Source: Microbulbifer sp. YPW1 | Lineage (GTDB): Bacteria > Pseudomonadota > Gammaproteobacteria > Pseudomonadales > Cellvibrionaceae | Length of the DNA: 64,000 nucleotides | Assembly (NCBI RefSeq): GCF_013367775.1 | Contig: NZ_CP055157.1 | Location: 1,839,001 to 1,903,000, forward strand | Direction of reading: 5' to 3' | Shown: positions 34,552 to 44,454 of the stretch, in pieces | Layout of the letters: every line of letters begins with the position of its first letter | Numbering within the stretch: position 1 is the first letter of the stretch | The notes under the pieces: generated by a model | Told to the model about the DNA's origin: nothing | Databases searched by the model: none | What the model saw: the letters and a program-made list of their open reading frames with translations, nothing else | Program-made: the position numbers and the translations under genes

Positions 34552-35025
34552 TCAGCTGCCCGCCTTGATGTATTCAATATAGATATCCCCGGACACGTCC
34601 CGCAGGATCAGGCGACCGCCGCCGCTTTTCACGAAGGCCTGGCGGGTGCCGGACAGGGCGCGCAGGTACTGGGTCTCCTGCTCCATCAGTTGCGGGGGGC
34701 CGGCCATCTTGGTGGATGCGAAACTGTCGGTGTCCCACAGGATCTGGCCATTGCTGGTCACCTGCATGGCACCGCGGTAGGTATTGATGCCACTTTTCCC
34801 CATGGCCTCGCCATCGCTGTTACACAGGAAGGTAAATTCCCGCGGCTGGTCCACCGGAATTGCCTGCCCATTGATGCGCAGCAGGCGCATTTCCCATTTG
34901 TCGCCGCATACACTACTCAGCGAGCCCGGGGTCTGGGTCGGGCCCGAGTCCTTGCCATCCATGTTCATACAGCCGGCAACGACAATGGCGAAGCCCATCA
35001 GCCACACCGGGAAAATTCTGTTCAT
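34552..35025 (-). CDS. Second META-domain lipoprotein
   Basis: The ATG at 35025 (157 residues, MNRIFPVWLMGFAIVVAGC) is preceded by a GGGAG ribosome site and gives a short lipoprotein signal with lipobox VAGC. The mature part has CGDKWEMRLLRINGQAIP, the YRGAMQVTSNGQILWDTDSF segment typical of META domains, and ends LRDVSGDIYIEYIKAGS. It is a diverged paralogue of the downstream gene. Both are probably outer-membrane lipoproteins of unknown function. Confidence 0.75.
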   Translation of the reverse strand: MNRIFPVWLMGFAIVVAGCMNMDGKDSGPTQTPGSLSSVCGDKWEMRLLRINGQAIPVDQPREFTFLCNSDGEAMGKSGINTYRGAMQVTSNGQILWDTDSFASTKMAGPPQLMEQETQYLRALSGTRQAFVKSGGGRLILRDVSGDIYIEYIKAGS

Positions 35026-35170
35026 AACCTTCCGCTCCCTGCTTGCAGATAGATGTAGCTTAGTCATCCCCGGCCATAGCGAGAGGACAGCGGCGACAGC
35101 TTGTGGCGGAAATGGTCACAGAAACGGGTATCGGCGGGCGCCAGCGCCCGCGCGGGTACCGCACAATGGG

Positions 35171-35455
35171 TTACGACTGTCGCACGCAGCGTACGACGAC
35201 TTTTGAATCCAGTTCCTGTTCGAAGCACCGGAAACGGGTGCCATTGACGTTGAGGGAGCGCGGCGCATCGCGGCGGCCACTCCTCGGCCTGCGGTCGGAA
35301 GATCTCACCGACATGTGGGCGGGGTTCATATGTGGGGGGACGGCGCTGCTGAAAGCGCGGTTGGCTTGACTTTCCCTCGGCTCGGTTGACGTACAACCGG
35401 CAACAACTCCTGTCGCTATCGCCGCAGTCAGCAGAATACAACTCAATTTCTGCAC
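35171..35455 (-). CDS. Small putative lipoprotein
   Basis: From a GTG at 35455 the frame gives 94 residues: VQKLSCILLTAAIATGVVAGC is a clean lipoprotein signal. A basic, low-complexity mature part (SSDRRPRSGRRDAPRS) ends in NGTRFRCFEQELDSKVVVRC with two cysteines. I recognise no family. Longer frames in this region (to 35503 or 35531) only add upstream residues or are out of frame. It may be a third small envelope lipoprotein beside the two META genes. Confidence 0.5.
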   Translation of the reverse strand: MQKLSCILLTAAIATGVVAGCTSTEPRESQANRAFSSAVPPHMNPAHMSVRSSDRRPRSGRRDAPRSLNVNGTRFRCFEQELDSKVVVRCVRQS

Positions 35456-35612
35456 GCGGATACCTCGATGGCTGATTCGAGGGTGCTTCACTGCAGCCCT
35501 CACTTTTCAGCCTAGAAGAGTCCGCTGCCAAAGTGTGATATTTGGCGCCAATTTAAGAAAAGATGCGCCGATACGGAGATCGAGGCGACAGTCCGGGATG
35601 AGAAAGCGGCAA

Positions 35613-35637
35613 TAAAAAAGGGGCCCCGAGGGGCCCC
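35613..35637 (-). terminator. Terminator after the TonB receptor gene
   Basis: On the minus strand a GGGGCCCC / GGGGCCCC-type stem with a short loop is followed by six T residues, 37 bp after the receptor stop. Confidence 0.85.
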
Positions 35638-35673
35638 ATTAATGCTATTCACAACAATGCAAGGAGGACGTGA

Positions 35674-37833
35674 TTAGAAGTTGTAACTACCTGTGAGTGC
35701 GATGGTGCGGGGTGCGCCGTAGAAACCGGTCTGCAAGCTGGGGCCGAAGTCATAACCAGCGATGCGGTATTCGGTATCGGTCAGATTTTTCCCTTGCAGT
35801 CCAAGATTCCAGTTGCCATCGGGGCTGTAGTAAGTAGCAGTCAGGTCAACCAGCGTGTAACCCTCTTGGTCGAGAATGCTCGGAGTCTCGAAAATCTGTG
35901 TGTCCGAGCGATACGATGCTGAGGGAACAATCACCATTTCGCCGCCGGCGACTGGCAGAGACCAGTTGAGCTGGATCATCGCAGTGGTGTCTGGCGTGTT
36001 CTGCATATCGCGGGTATCGGCAATATTTTCTCCGCCGGACATGAACTCGATGAACTCTGCATCCACCCAGCCGAGGTTGGCGTTGGCGGACAGGTTGTCG
36101 GTCAGCGCTAAAGACGCTTCCAGCTCGATACCCTGAATTCGGGATTTACCAGCATTCAGAACGTCACCGGCAGTGGTCCCATCGTCAAGCAGGCGCTGGG
36201 TAGTCAACTGCATGTCGGTATAGTCTGCGCGGAATAGCGCACCGTTCAGGCGTAAGCGATTGGCGAGGAGGTCAAGTTTCCAGCCGAACTCCATAGTGTC
36301 CACTGTTTCCGGTGCGTAGCCCTCTCTGGTGAGCGGGTTGGCCGTCTCTACGCCGCGCATGTCGAAGCCGCCAGATTTAAAGCCAGTGCTATAAGTGGCG
36401 TACAACATGGCATCGTTACTGAGTTGGTAATCAATGCCAACTCTGGGTGTAAACTCCCCCCAGGAGTCACTGTTTGTATAGTCGGTACGAACGGCCGCTA
36501 CGATAGGGGCAGCCGAATCCGCATAGTACTTGTCGTGGGAGAAGTCACTGCCGAGACCCGCGATCACGGCGTTGTAAACGTCCGCTTCTTTGTCGTCTTT
36601 GGTATAACGTCCGCCGAGATTCAGGTTCCACTGGTCAGCAAACTGCCAGTTATAGTGCGCGTAGGCGGACAGGCTTTGGGTATCTACGCTGCCGTTAACG
36701 GCCACACTAATGGGAGCCAGTACAGCGTCGTAGGCGCCAGAAGCGGTGCCGTCGTAGTAGTAAATACCACTGACCAGGTCTGCATTTTCACCCTGCCAGA
36801 TGAGCTGGAATTCCTGAGTGAATTGTTCATCGTCGTAAATCGCGGGAACGTCAAAGCTCGGGGTGTTGACGCTGTCAAAATCAATAACGGTATCGGATTC
36901 GCCCTCGCGGCTCGCTGTTACTGATTTCACAGTTACGCTGTCAGAAAGTTGCCATTCCGCGGTGAAGGACATACCGCTGGTTTCCACCAGGTTGTCCGAC
37001 GGCAGGTTCGACTCGGTATCGTAAACACTGTCCAGTACCGGTTCACCGTTGACGCCCGGATCAAAGCGATGGCCGTGTTTGGACGCGGACTTATCCGTGG
37101 TTTTATCGGCAGCGAAGCGGAAAAACAATGCTTCGGTCGGTGAGTATTCAAGGCTTACTCGAGCTGCGAGAATATCTTTGTTGTACTGGTCTTCACCGGT
37201 AATAACGTTCTCACCGAAGCCATCGCGATTGAAGCTAGCGATGGCCGCGCCAATATTCAGGTTTTCGGTCAGCCCGGTGGAGGCTTTCAGTTTCAGGTCG
37301 CGCTGGTTGTAGCTGCCCAGTGCGCTACCAATGGAAATCTCAGTGTCACCGGTCATTTTCTTGGTGACATATTTCACCGCGCCGCCGATGGTGTTCTTGC
37401 CGTACAGGGTTCCCTGCGGGCCGCGCAGTACTTCGATTCGCTCTACGTCGAACACGTCCATTACCGCGCCCTGCGGACGGGCGATATAGACATCGTCAAT
37501 GTAGATGCCAACACCTGGCTCATAGCCCCACAGTGGGTCTTGCTGGCCAATGCCGCGAATGAATGCGGTGAGGGTGGAGTTGGTACCGCGGCTCACCTGC
37601 AAAGTGGTATTGGGGGACATCTTCTGGAGCTCGGTCATATCGGAAATGCCGTTCTCCATCAGCTGGGCTTCACCAATGGCTGATACCGCCACCGGCACTT
37701 CCTGCAGTGACTGCTCGCGCTTCTGCGCGGTTACGGTTACTTCTTCGAGCTGGGGCTCGGCGTAGGCGAAGCTGGCACCGCAGGCGAGCATGACACCTAC
37801 GGCGAGGGGGTTGAACTTTATCGTTTTGCGCAT
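35674..37833 (-). CDS. TonB-dependent receptor
   Basis: The 719-residue outer-membrane receptor has a signal peptide (cleaved near AYAEP), a TonB box (LEEVTVTAQKREQSLQEVP), a plug domain with RGPQGTLYGKNTIGGAVKYVTKK near residue 135, and a 22-strand barrel ending in IALTGSYNF. The EVTVTAQKR...QEVPVAVSAI type is typical of broad-substrate receptors for vitamins, oligosaccharides or xenobiotics; the ligand cannot be read here. It is monocistronic, with its own terminator, and diverges from the transporter-like hybrid kinase. Confidence 0.9.
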   Translation of the reverse strand: MRKTIKFNPLAVGVMLACGASFAYAEPQLEEVTVTAQKREQSLQEVPVAVSAIGEAQLMENGISDMTELQKMSPNTTLQVSRGTNSTLTAFIRGIGQQDPLWGYEPGVGIYIDDVYIARPQGAVMDVFDVERIEVLRGPQGTLYGKNTIGGAVKYVTKKMTGDTEISIGSALGSYNQRDLKLKASTGLTENLNIGAAIASFNRDGFGENVITGEDQYNKDILAARVSLEYSPTEALFFRFAADKTTDKSASKHGHRFDPGVNGEPVLDSVYDTESNLPSDNLVETSGMSFTAEWQLSDSVTVKSVTASREGESDTVIDFDSVNTPSFDVPAIYDDEQFTQEFQLIWQGENADLVSGIYYYDGTASGAYDAVLAPISVAVNGSVDTQSLSAYAHYNWQFADQWNLNLGGRYTKDDKEADVYNAVIAGLGSDFSHDKYYADSAAPIVAAVRTDYTNSDSWGEFTPRVGIDYQLSNDAMLYATYSTGFKSGGFDMRGVETANPLTREGYAPETVDTMEFGWKLDLLANRLRLNGALFRADYTDMQLTTQRLLDDGTTAGDVLNAGKSRIQGIELEASLALTDNLSANANLGWVDAEFIEFMSGGENIADTRDMQNTPDTTAMIQLNWSLPVAGGEMVIVPSASYRSDTQIFETPSILDQEGYTLVDLTATYYSPDGNWNLGLQGKNLTDTEYRIAGYDFGPSLQTGFYGAPRTIALTGSYNF

Positions 37834-38003
37834 GGCTCTCTCCGATCACCAGTAGTTATGGTTTTTATCTAAGTTACGGATCTGCACTGTATCTTCTGTG
37901 TAGAGCCTTGCCTGCTAGACCAAGGTATGAAGCCCGGGTCGTAGTCAGAGCAGGACAAAAAACAGCCGTTAGGGTAGGCTTTCAATAATAACCAAAATAA
38001 TGA

Positions 38004-41000
38004 ATGAGGCGCCAATTGTTCAGTCTCTCCCTGCTGGCCGCCGTGGGCCTGATCTATCTGCTGCTGCTGTTTGCCATCGCCTTCTGGGGTGACCGGCTGC
38101 CGGCCGGGCGTATCCGTCCGCTAAAGCCCCTGTTGCTCGCCCTGGCCGGGACCTATACCAGTGCCTGGATGTTTTTCGGCGTGCCCGCCCAGGCGGTGAC
38201 CGAGGGCTGGCTGCTGCCGCCCACCTTTGTCGGCGCCAGCCTGATGCTGGTCTTCGGCGCCCCCCTGCTGATGCGCTTTGTGCGCCTCTCCAAGCAGCAG
38301 GGATCCACCTCCATCGCGGACTTTATCAGCGCCCAGTACGGCGGCTCCCAGTGGCTCGCGGCGGTGGTAGCCCTGCTCGCGGTGGTGGCCATCGTGCCCT
38401 ATCTGTCCCTGCAGCTGCGCGCGGTGGCGGACAGCTTTCTGCTACTGGCCCAGAACGTGGAGGACCGGGGCATCAGCGCCTCGGTGGTGACCGGGGTGGT
38501 GAGTGTCACCCTGGGACTGTTTGCGGTGCTGTTCGGCACCCGCCATATCGACAGCAGTGTGCACCGCAATGGTATGTTGCTGGCGGTGGCCTTCGAGGCG
38601 CTTGTGAAGATCGGTGCGCTGATCGCCGTGGCCTGGTTTGTGGTGTACAGCGCGTTCGATGGCGCAGCGGATCTGACCCGCGCGGCACTGGCGAGTGAAA
38701 AAGTCGCTGCGATCGCCGAGGCACGTCCCGGCGACACCGGCTATCTGGCGGTGGTGATACTGGGGATGGCGGCCATTTTCTGCCTGCCCCGTCAGTTCCA
38801 TATCCTGATGATCGAGAGCGACGACGAGCGGGATATCGGCCCGGTGCGCAAGTTGATTCCGCTGTATCTGGCCCTGGTCTCGCTTGCGGTGCTGGCGGTG
38901 GGTTACGGCGGCATGCTGTGGCTGCCGGAGAACTACACCAATGCGGAGCGCTTTGTTCTCGGGGTACCACTGGAAAGCGGCATCCCGTGGCTGGCGCTGC
39001 TGGCCTTCGTCGGCGGTCTGTCCGCCGGTTCCAGCATGGTGATCATTGCCACCATCGCCCTGTCCACCATGATTGCCAATACCATGATTGTGCCCTGGTG
39101 GTTGAAGCGCCTGCAGCAGCGCCCGGCGGGAGTGGCCCTGGGGAGCGACCTGCGGCGGGTGCGACGGGTCATTATTGGGCTGTTGATGCTGGCGGCCTTC
39201 GGCGTCAGCGAACTGATTGGCTCCGGGGTCAGCCTCGGTACCTTTGGTCTCCTGTCCCTGGCGCTGGCGGCACAGCTGGCGCCGGCGATGATTGCGGCGG
39301 TCACCTGGCCCGCGCGTTGGCCGCGATTGCGCGCCGCGGGTGTGGTGACAGGACTGCTGCTGGGCACCCTGGTGTGGGCGCTGTCTGCACTGCCGTCAGC
39401 CCTGGGCGGTGAGGACTGGATTGCCGGTGCACTGGGGCTCGCCTGGAGCCCGCTCTCCATCGCCTGTGTATTCGGCCTGGGTATCAATGCCGCCGCGCTG
39501 ATTGCCTGTTCCCTGTTGCAGCAGCGCTGGCTGCCGGGCAGTGCCGTTGCGGAAGTGGCACCGGTGGATCGCGCGCGTCTGCGCCAGCTGCTGGCGCGTT
39601 TCGTGGGTGAGGACGCCGCGGACCGCGCACTGGCGCCGGTGCTCGAAAGCAGCGAGCCGAAAAAACCGCGTGCCTCGGCGGAGCAGTTCCGCGATGCGGT
39701 GGAGAAAATCCTCGCCGGTATCGTCGGCAGTACCAGTGCCCGGCGCCTGGTGCGCCAGCTGAGTGAACCGGAGATCGCCGCCCAGCAACTGGACCAGGCA
39801 TCGGATATCTACCAGTTCGGGCGCGGACTCCTGCAGAGCAGCATCGACAATATCGATCAGGGCATCTCGGTGGTGGATGCCAACCTCAATCTCGTGGCCT
39901 GGAACCGCCGCTATCTGGAGCTGTTCCACTATCCGCCGGAGATGATTTACGTGGGCCGCCCGGTGGCGGAGCTGGTGCGCTACAACGCGAGCCGCGGTGA
40001 GTGCGGTCCCGGTGTGGTGGAAGACCATGTGAACAAGCGCGTGGAGCACCTGCGCAACGGCACCGCCTACCGGGTGCAGCGCAACCGCACCGACGGCACG
40101 GTGCTGGAAATTCGCGGCAATCCTCTGCCCGGCGGCGGTTTTGTAACCACCTATACCGATGTATCCGACTACCAGCGCGCGCTGGCGGAGCTCACCGATA
40201 TCCGCAACTCCCTCGAGCACAAGGTGGCCCATCGCACCGCCGAGCTGGAGAGCGTGAATGACGAGTTGCAGACCCTGAACCACGAGCTGCAGGAAGCCAG
40301 TGCCGGCAAGACCCGATTCCTCGCCGCCGCCAGTCACGACCTGGTGCAACCGCTCAATGCCAGTCGCCTGTTTATCGATGCACTGGCCGCACACCCGCTG
40401 GAAGACAACAGTCGCCAGTTGCTCACCCGCGCAGACAGCGCGCTGGCCGCGGCGGAAACCCTGATCACCGATATGCTGCAGATCGCGCGTATGGACGCGG
40501 GAGATATCAAGCCCAGCTTCGCGCCGGTGCCCCTCGACAGCATCCTCGACGACGCCGTGGCCCAGGCGCGCCTGGGGGCAGAAAGCCGCGGCATACGCCT
40601 GCGTTATCGGCGCAGTCACCTGTGGGTGCAGAGCGATGAAAAAATGCTGCGGCGCGTGGTGCAGAACCTGCTGGACAATGCAGTGAAATATACCCGCGAG
40701 GGCGGTGTCCTGATCGGTGCCCGCCGCAGGGGCGACGGCGTTTCCCTGGAGGTGTGGGATACCGGTGAGGGCATTGCGCCGGATCAGCAGCAGGCGATTT
40801 TCCGCGAGTTCTGCCGTCTCACGCCGAAGGATTCTTCAAGCCAGCGACAGCACGGCTACGGCCTCGGCCTCGCCACCGTGGAGCGCCTGTGTCGCCTGCT
40901 CAATGCGCCCATCGCACTCGCCTCGGTGCCCGGTCGCGGCAGTGTGTTCCGGGTACGCCTGCCCCGCGCCACGGCGCGGGTGGATGCCCTGCGCCGGGTC

Positions 41001-41405
41001 AAGCGGGGCAGCGGGCGCGGTGTTGCGCTGGACCTCCAGGTTCTGTGTGTGGATAACGAGCCCGCCATCCTCGAGGCCATGGCCGCGTTACTGGGTGGCT
41101 GGGGCTGCACCGTACACTGTGCCCAGAATCGGGCTGAGGCGCTGGCAGCGCCGGAGCCGGAACTGCTGTTGATGGATTTCCACCTGGACGATGGCGATAA
41201 CGGCATCGACCTTGCGGCGGAGTTGCTGGAACGCTGGGATGGCGATGTGCCCTGCGTGATTATCTCCGCAGAAAACACCAATACGGTAAAAACCCGCGCG
41301 CAGCAGGCCGGCTGGCAATTCCTGCAGAAGCCCCTGCGGCCCGCAGCCCTGCGCGCCCTGCTGCAGCAGAGTATCCGCGCTGCCGATGCGACCAAGGTCG
41401 TATAG
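38004..41405 (+). CDS. Hybrid sensor histidine kinase with N-terminal SSF-transporter domain (CrbS-like)
   Basis: The 1133-residue protein fuses four parts. Residues 1-510 form about 13 membrane helices of the sodium:solute symporter fold. Residues 610-715 form a PAS domain (LLQSSIDNIDQGISVVDANLNLVAWN). Next come a dimerisation helix and kinase: the phospho-acceptor His778 in AAASHDLVQPLNASR, NLLDNAVKYTREGG near 890 and GYGLGLATVERL near 952. The C-terminus is a receiver with Asp1058 in LLLMDFHLDDGDNG. CrbS-type relatives sense acetate or other solutes and signal to a LuxR-type partner, which is not adjacent here. The input solute is unknown. Confidence 0.9.
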   Translation: MRRQLFSLSLLAAVGLIYLLLLFAIAFWGDRLPAGRIRPLKPLLLALAGTYTSAWMFFGVPAQAVTEGWLLPPTFVGASLMLVFGAPLLMRFVRLSKQQGSTSIADFISAQYGGSQWLAAVVALLAVVAIVPYLSLQLRAVADSFLLLAQNVEDRGISASVVTGVVSVTLGLFAVLFGTRHIDSSVHRNGMLLAVAFEALVKIGALIAVAWFVVYSAFDGAADLTRAALASEKVAAIAEARPGDTGYLAVVILGMAAIFCLPRQFHILMIESDDERDIGPVRKLIPLYLALVSLAVLAVGYGGMLWLPENYTNAERFVLGVPLESGIPWLALLAFVGGLSAGSSMVIIATIALSTMIANTMIVPWWLKRLQQRPAGVALGSDLRRVRRVIIGLLMLAAFGVSELIGSGVSLGTFGLLSLALAAQLAPAMIAAVTWPARWPRLRAAGVVTGLLLGTLVWALSALPSALGGEDWIAGALGLAWSPLSIACVFGLGINAAALIACSLLQQRWLPGSAVAEVAPVDRARLRQLLARFVGEDAADRALAPVLESSEPKKPRASAEQFRDAVEKILAGIVGSTSARRLVRQLSEPEIAAQQLDQASDIYQFGRGLLQSSIDNIDQGISVVDANLNLVAWNRRYLELFHYPPEMIYVGRPVAELVRYNASRGECGPGVVEDHVNKRVEHLRNGTAYRVQRNRTDGTVLEIRGNPLPGGGFVTTYTDVSDYQRALAELTDIRNSLEHKVAHRTAELESVNDELQTLNHELQEASAGKTRFLAAASHDLVQPLNASRLFIDALAAHPLEDNSRQLLTRADSALAAAETLITDMLQIARMDAGDIKPSFAPVPLDSILDDAVAQARLGAESRGIRLRYRRSHLWVQSDEKMLRRVVQNLLDNAVKYTREGGVLIGARRRGDGVSLEVWDTGEGIAPDQQQAIFREFCRLTPKDSSSQRQHGYGLGLATVERLCRLLNAPIALASVPGRGSVFRVRLPRATARVDALRRVKRGSGRGVALDLQVLCVDNEPAILEAMAALLGGWGCTVHCAQNRAEALAAPEPELLLMDFHLDDGDNGIDLAAELLERWDGDVPCVIISAENTNTVKTRAQQAGWQFLQKPLRPAALRALLQQSIRAADATKVV

Positions 41406-41472
41406 GCAGGGGACGTGTTCACGCGCAGTCTGAAGCGTAATATCCGGAATAATAAGAAGTGGTATCAGAGCG

Positions 41473-42672
41473 ATGAAAAAATACCTGTTGGAAATACTGA
41501 TGTTCAGTGCCTACGCGCTGTTCGCGGCGAGCTGGGTCTCCGGCGCCATTCTCACGCCGGCGATTCAGGCGTCGTTTGGTGAGGAAGGCTTTGCCAATGC
41601 CACCTGGGGCAGCAACGTCATCACCCTCGCCAAGATCGTAGGCAACCTCGCCGCCGCCGCGCTGCTGATGCGTCTCGGCGCCAAGCGCGCCTTTGCCCTT
41701 GCGATTATCCTGATTGCCGCCGGCGGCCTCGGTGCCCTCGCCGGTAGCTACGGTGGCTGGCTGCTGTCACGCTTGGCCCTGGGACTTGGTGGTGCGCTCG
41801 CCATCGTCTACTTCGCGCCGGTGGTGCTGCACTATTTTTCCGCTGAGGAACGTCCCCTGATCAACGGTATCAACGCCGCTGCATTCAATACCGGCAACCT
41901 GCTCGCGCTGCTGTCCACCACTACCCTGCTCACCTGGCTTGGCAGCTGGCAATCGGTGGTTGTGCTGTATGGGGTGATGGTGCTGGCGCTGGGGGTGCTG
42001 TGGTGGCTCAGTGCAGAAAATTTCTCGCTGTCTGGTGGCGGTAACAAGCCGGATGAAAAATACGGTTTCAAGCAGGGCATCAAGCAAGGCTTTAACTGGT
42101 GGCTGCCGCTGGCGTATTGCGGCGTGCTGTTCTGTTATATCGCGGTGTTCGCGCTGTTCCCGCTGATCGACGGGTTTGCGGTGGCGAGCAGCGATCTCTC
42201 TGCAGTGATGATCGCCGCGGGCATGGTGGGTACCGTGGCCGGTATCATCATCACCAAGCGCTATGCACTGCGTCTGCCGGTGCTGCGCTACGCGGGCCTG
42301 GCGCTGGTGGGTTTTGCCGCACTCATGGTCACCAGCCGCGATCCGATCATTGCCTACTCCGCCGCCGCACTCGCCGGCTTCTGCATGTTCCTGCCAATGA
42401 CCGCCTTGGTTACTCTGCCGCAGGAGTTGCCGGGTATGACACCGGCGAGGATTACCGTCACCTTTGCCATGTTCTGGTCCATTTCTTACGGGGTGGAAAC
42501 CGTATTGATGTACGGTGCCGGATTGCTAGCTGACGCCACCGGCGAACCCGCCAGTGCAGCCTACTTTGCCGTGGCCTGCTCGGCGTCACTGTTTATCTTC
42601 TCTTTCCTGCTGCCGGAGAGCGGCAAAAAAATCGAAGCGGAAAACCTGGAGGCAGAAAATGCGGCAGCTTGA
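41473..42672 (+). CDS. MFS transporter
   Basis: The 399-residue membrane protein has about 12 predicted helices and the MFS sequence feel (LLMRLGAKRAFALAIILIAAGG after helix 2, YFAPVVLHYFSAEERPLINGI after helix 4). It belongs to the nitrate/cyanate-type or general solute branch; the substrate is not evident. It overlaps the downstream esterase gene by 14 bp, so the two proteins are probably made together, for example to import and then cleave an ester. Confidence 0.88.
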   Translation: MKKYLLEILMFSAYALFAASWVSGAILTPAIQASFGEEGFANATWGSNVITLAKIVGNLAAAALLMRLGAKRAFALAIILIAAGGLGALAGSYGGWLLSRLALGLGGALAIVYFAPVVLHYFSAEERPLINGINAAAFNTGNLLALLSTTTLLTWLGSWQSVVVLYGVMVLALGVLWWLSAENFSLSGGGNKPDEKYGFKQGIKQGFNWWLPLAYCGVLFCYIAVFALFPLIDGFAVASSDLSAVMIAAGMVGTVAGIIITKRYALRLPVLRYAGLALVGFAALMVTSRDPIIAYSAAALAGFCMFLPMTALVTLPQELPGMTPARITVTFAMFWSISYGVETVLMYGAGLLADATGEPASAAYFAVACSASLFIFSFLLPESGKKIEAENLEAENAAA

Positions 42673-43603
42673 TCACAAACTCGCGGAATGGCTGGTTGCA
42701 GTCAATGCCCAGGTCGCGCAACTAAAGAAAGCCGGTTTTGAGCCCACCCCGATTTCCGCGCGGGAAAGCCTCGCCAATCTGACGGCAAACTTTGTCGAGC
42801 CGGGTCCGGAAATGCCGGTGTGTGAAACCCTGGTGCACGGAGGGGAATACCCGGTGCCGGTGCGCATCTATCAGCCAAATGCGCAGTCGCAGGAAAAGTG
42901 CGACGGCGCGGCCATCATTTACTGTCACGGCGGCGGCCATATGGCGGGCAGCGTGTCCGTCTACGATCCCATTTGTCGCCGCTTCGCCGAGGCCTGTGGG
43001 CGCACCCTGATCTCGGTGGAATATCGCCTGGCTCCGGAAAATCCCTATCCCGCAGCACTCAACGATCTGCTCAGTGTGGTGCGCAATCTGGGCGCGGCGC
43101 TCGATAGAAAAAATATTGCCCACAACGGACGCTGGATCCTGATGGGCGATTCCGGTGGCGGCGCCCTGTGCGCATCTGCGAGCCGACTGTTACAGCATCA
43201 GCCCCATTGCATCGAAGCCCAGGTGCTTATTTATCCGAGCCTGGACTACACCATGCAGACGCCGTCCATCGAGGAAAACGGCCGCGGCTACCTGCTGGAG
43301 AAGGAAAAGATTCACTGGTACTTCGAGAATTACCTGAAGCGTGCGGAAAACCCGTTACAGGTTTCTCCACTGCATGGCGAGTTTACCCGCAAGCTGCCGG
43401 CCAGCCTGGTAGTCACTGCAGAGTTCTGCGCGCTGCGCGATGAGGGCGTGGAATATGTCCGCAAGGTGCGCGAGGGTGGCGCCAATGCGGAGCACCTGCA
43501 CTTCGACGATATGATCCACGCGTTCATGAATGTCGAGAAACTGGTGCCGGATGCGTGCAGCCGTCTGTATCGCCATGTGGCGGAGTACCTGCAGGGCGTT
43601 TGA
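42659..43603 (+). CDS. HSL-family alpha/beta hydrolase (esterase)
   Basis: The ATG at 42659, inside the transporter's last codons, gives 314 residues. The HSL-family oxyanion motif HGGG is at YCHGGGHMAGS (near residue 85), the nucleophile Ser is in GDSGGGALCA near 163, and a later Asp-His pair lies in CALRDEG and DDMIHAFMN. Such enzymes hydrolyse short acyl esters. The 14-bp overlap with the MFS gene indicates translational coupling. Confidence 0.92.
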   Translation: MRQLDHKLAEWLVAVNAQVAQLKKAGFEPTPISARESLANLTANFVEPGPEMPVCETLVHGGEYPVPVRIYQPNAQSQEKCDGAAIIYCHGGGHMAGSVSVYDPICRRFAEACGRTLISVEYRLAPENPYPAALNDLLSVVRNLGAALDRKNIAHNGRWILMGDSGGGALCASASRLLQHQPHCIEAQVLIYPSLDYTMQTPSIEENGRGYLLEKEKIHWYFENYLKRAENPLQVSPLHGEFTRKLPASLVVTAEFCALRDEGVEYVRKVREGGANAEHLHFDDMIHAFMNVEKLVPDACSRLYRHVAEYLQGV

Positions 43604-43705
43604 TAGCTCGACCGGGCTACTCTTTCCGGAAAAATAAACTCGTTTTCTGTGTCTGTAGAGACTAAAACTTCCGCTCCCGCGAATGTAATTAGCCCGGAGC
43701 GAGCT

Positions 43706-44314
43706 ATGGCCACAGAGAACGATCTGAATCCATCCTCCAATTACCTTTCTACCCGACCGCTATTGCGCGCCTTGGCGGACAACTGGTGGGTGGCGCTGGT
43801 GCGCGGCCTCTTCGCCATCCTTTTCGGTGTGCTCACTTTTCTCTGGCCAGGTATTTCCCTGCTGAGCCTGGTTATCCTGTTTGGTGTTTACTCGCTGATG
43901 GATGGCGCTGTGGCCATTTACGGGGCGATTACCGGGCGTGGCCAGGTCAGTCGTTCATCCCTGTGGTGGCTGTTGTTCGTCGGTATCACAGGTATTGCCG
44001 CGGGTATCGTCACCTTTATCTATCCACAGGTAACCGCGCTGGTGCTCGTGATCTTTATCGGTGCATGGGCGCTGGTGCGGGGCATATTCGAGATTATCGG
44101 TGCGGTGCGTCTGCGCAAGGAAATCGATCACGAGTGGTTGTTGATCTTCGCAGGGTTCATGTCGGTAATTTTCGGGCTGGTACTGCTTGTAAATCCCGGT
44201 GCCGGCGCTCTCGCTCTATTATGGCTGATCGGCGGCTATGCCATCGCTTTCGGCATCATTTTGGTCTGGCTCGCGTTCCGCTTACGTAAATTGGCACATA
44301 AAACGCATACCTGA
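43706..44314 (+). CDS. HdeD-family membrane protein
   Basis: I start at 43706 because a GGAG site lies 6 bp upstream; a GTG at 43649 would add 19 residues. The 202-residue protein has six predicted membrane helices and the family layout: WWVALVRGLFAILFGVLTFLWP, SLVILFGVYSLMDGAVAIYGA, then the repeat-like second and third helix pairs. HdeD relatives are linked to acid resistance, but outside enterics the role is uncertain. It lies 102 bp after the esterase gene. Confidence 0.88.
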   Translation: MATENDLNPSSNYLSTRPLLRALADNWWVALVRGLFAILFGVLTFLWPGISLLSLVILFGVYSLMDGAVAIYGAITGRGQVSRSSLWWLLFVGITGIAAGIVTFIYPQVTALVLVIFIGAWALVRGIFEIIGAVRLRKEIDHEWLLIFAGFMSVIFGLVLLVNPGAGALALLWLIGGYAIAFGIILVWLAFRLRKLAHKTHT

Positions 44315-44454
44315 CTGGCGATCGCCAGGTTCTCTGTGCGGGGCTGGCGTTACTGGACTGGCGCCCGCCCTTGAATGTCCCTCAGCCCCGCGGCAAACTG
44401 CCTCAGCGGTTGAATCCCATTTAGGCGGCGATAACAAATTATAACGAGCCAAAC

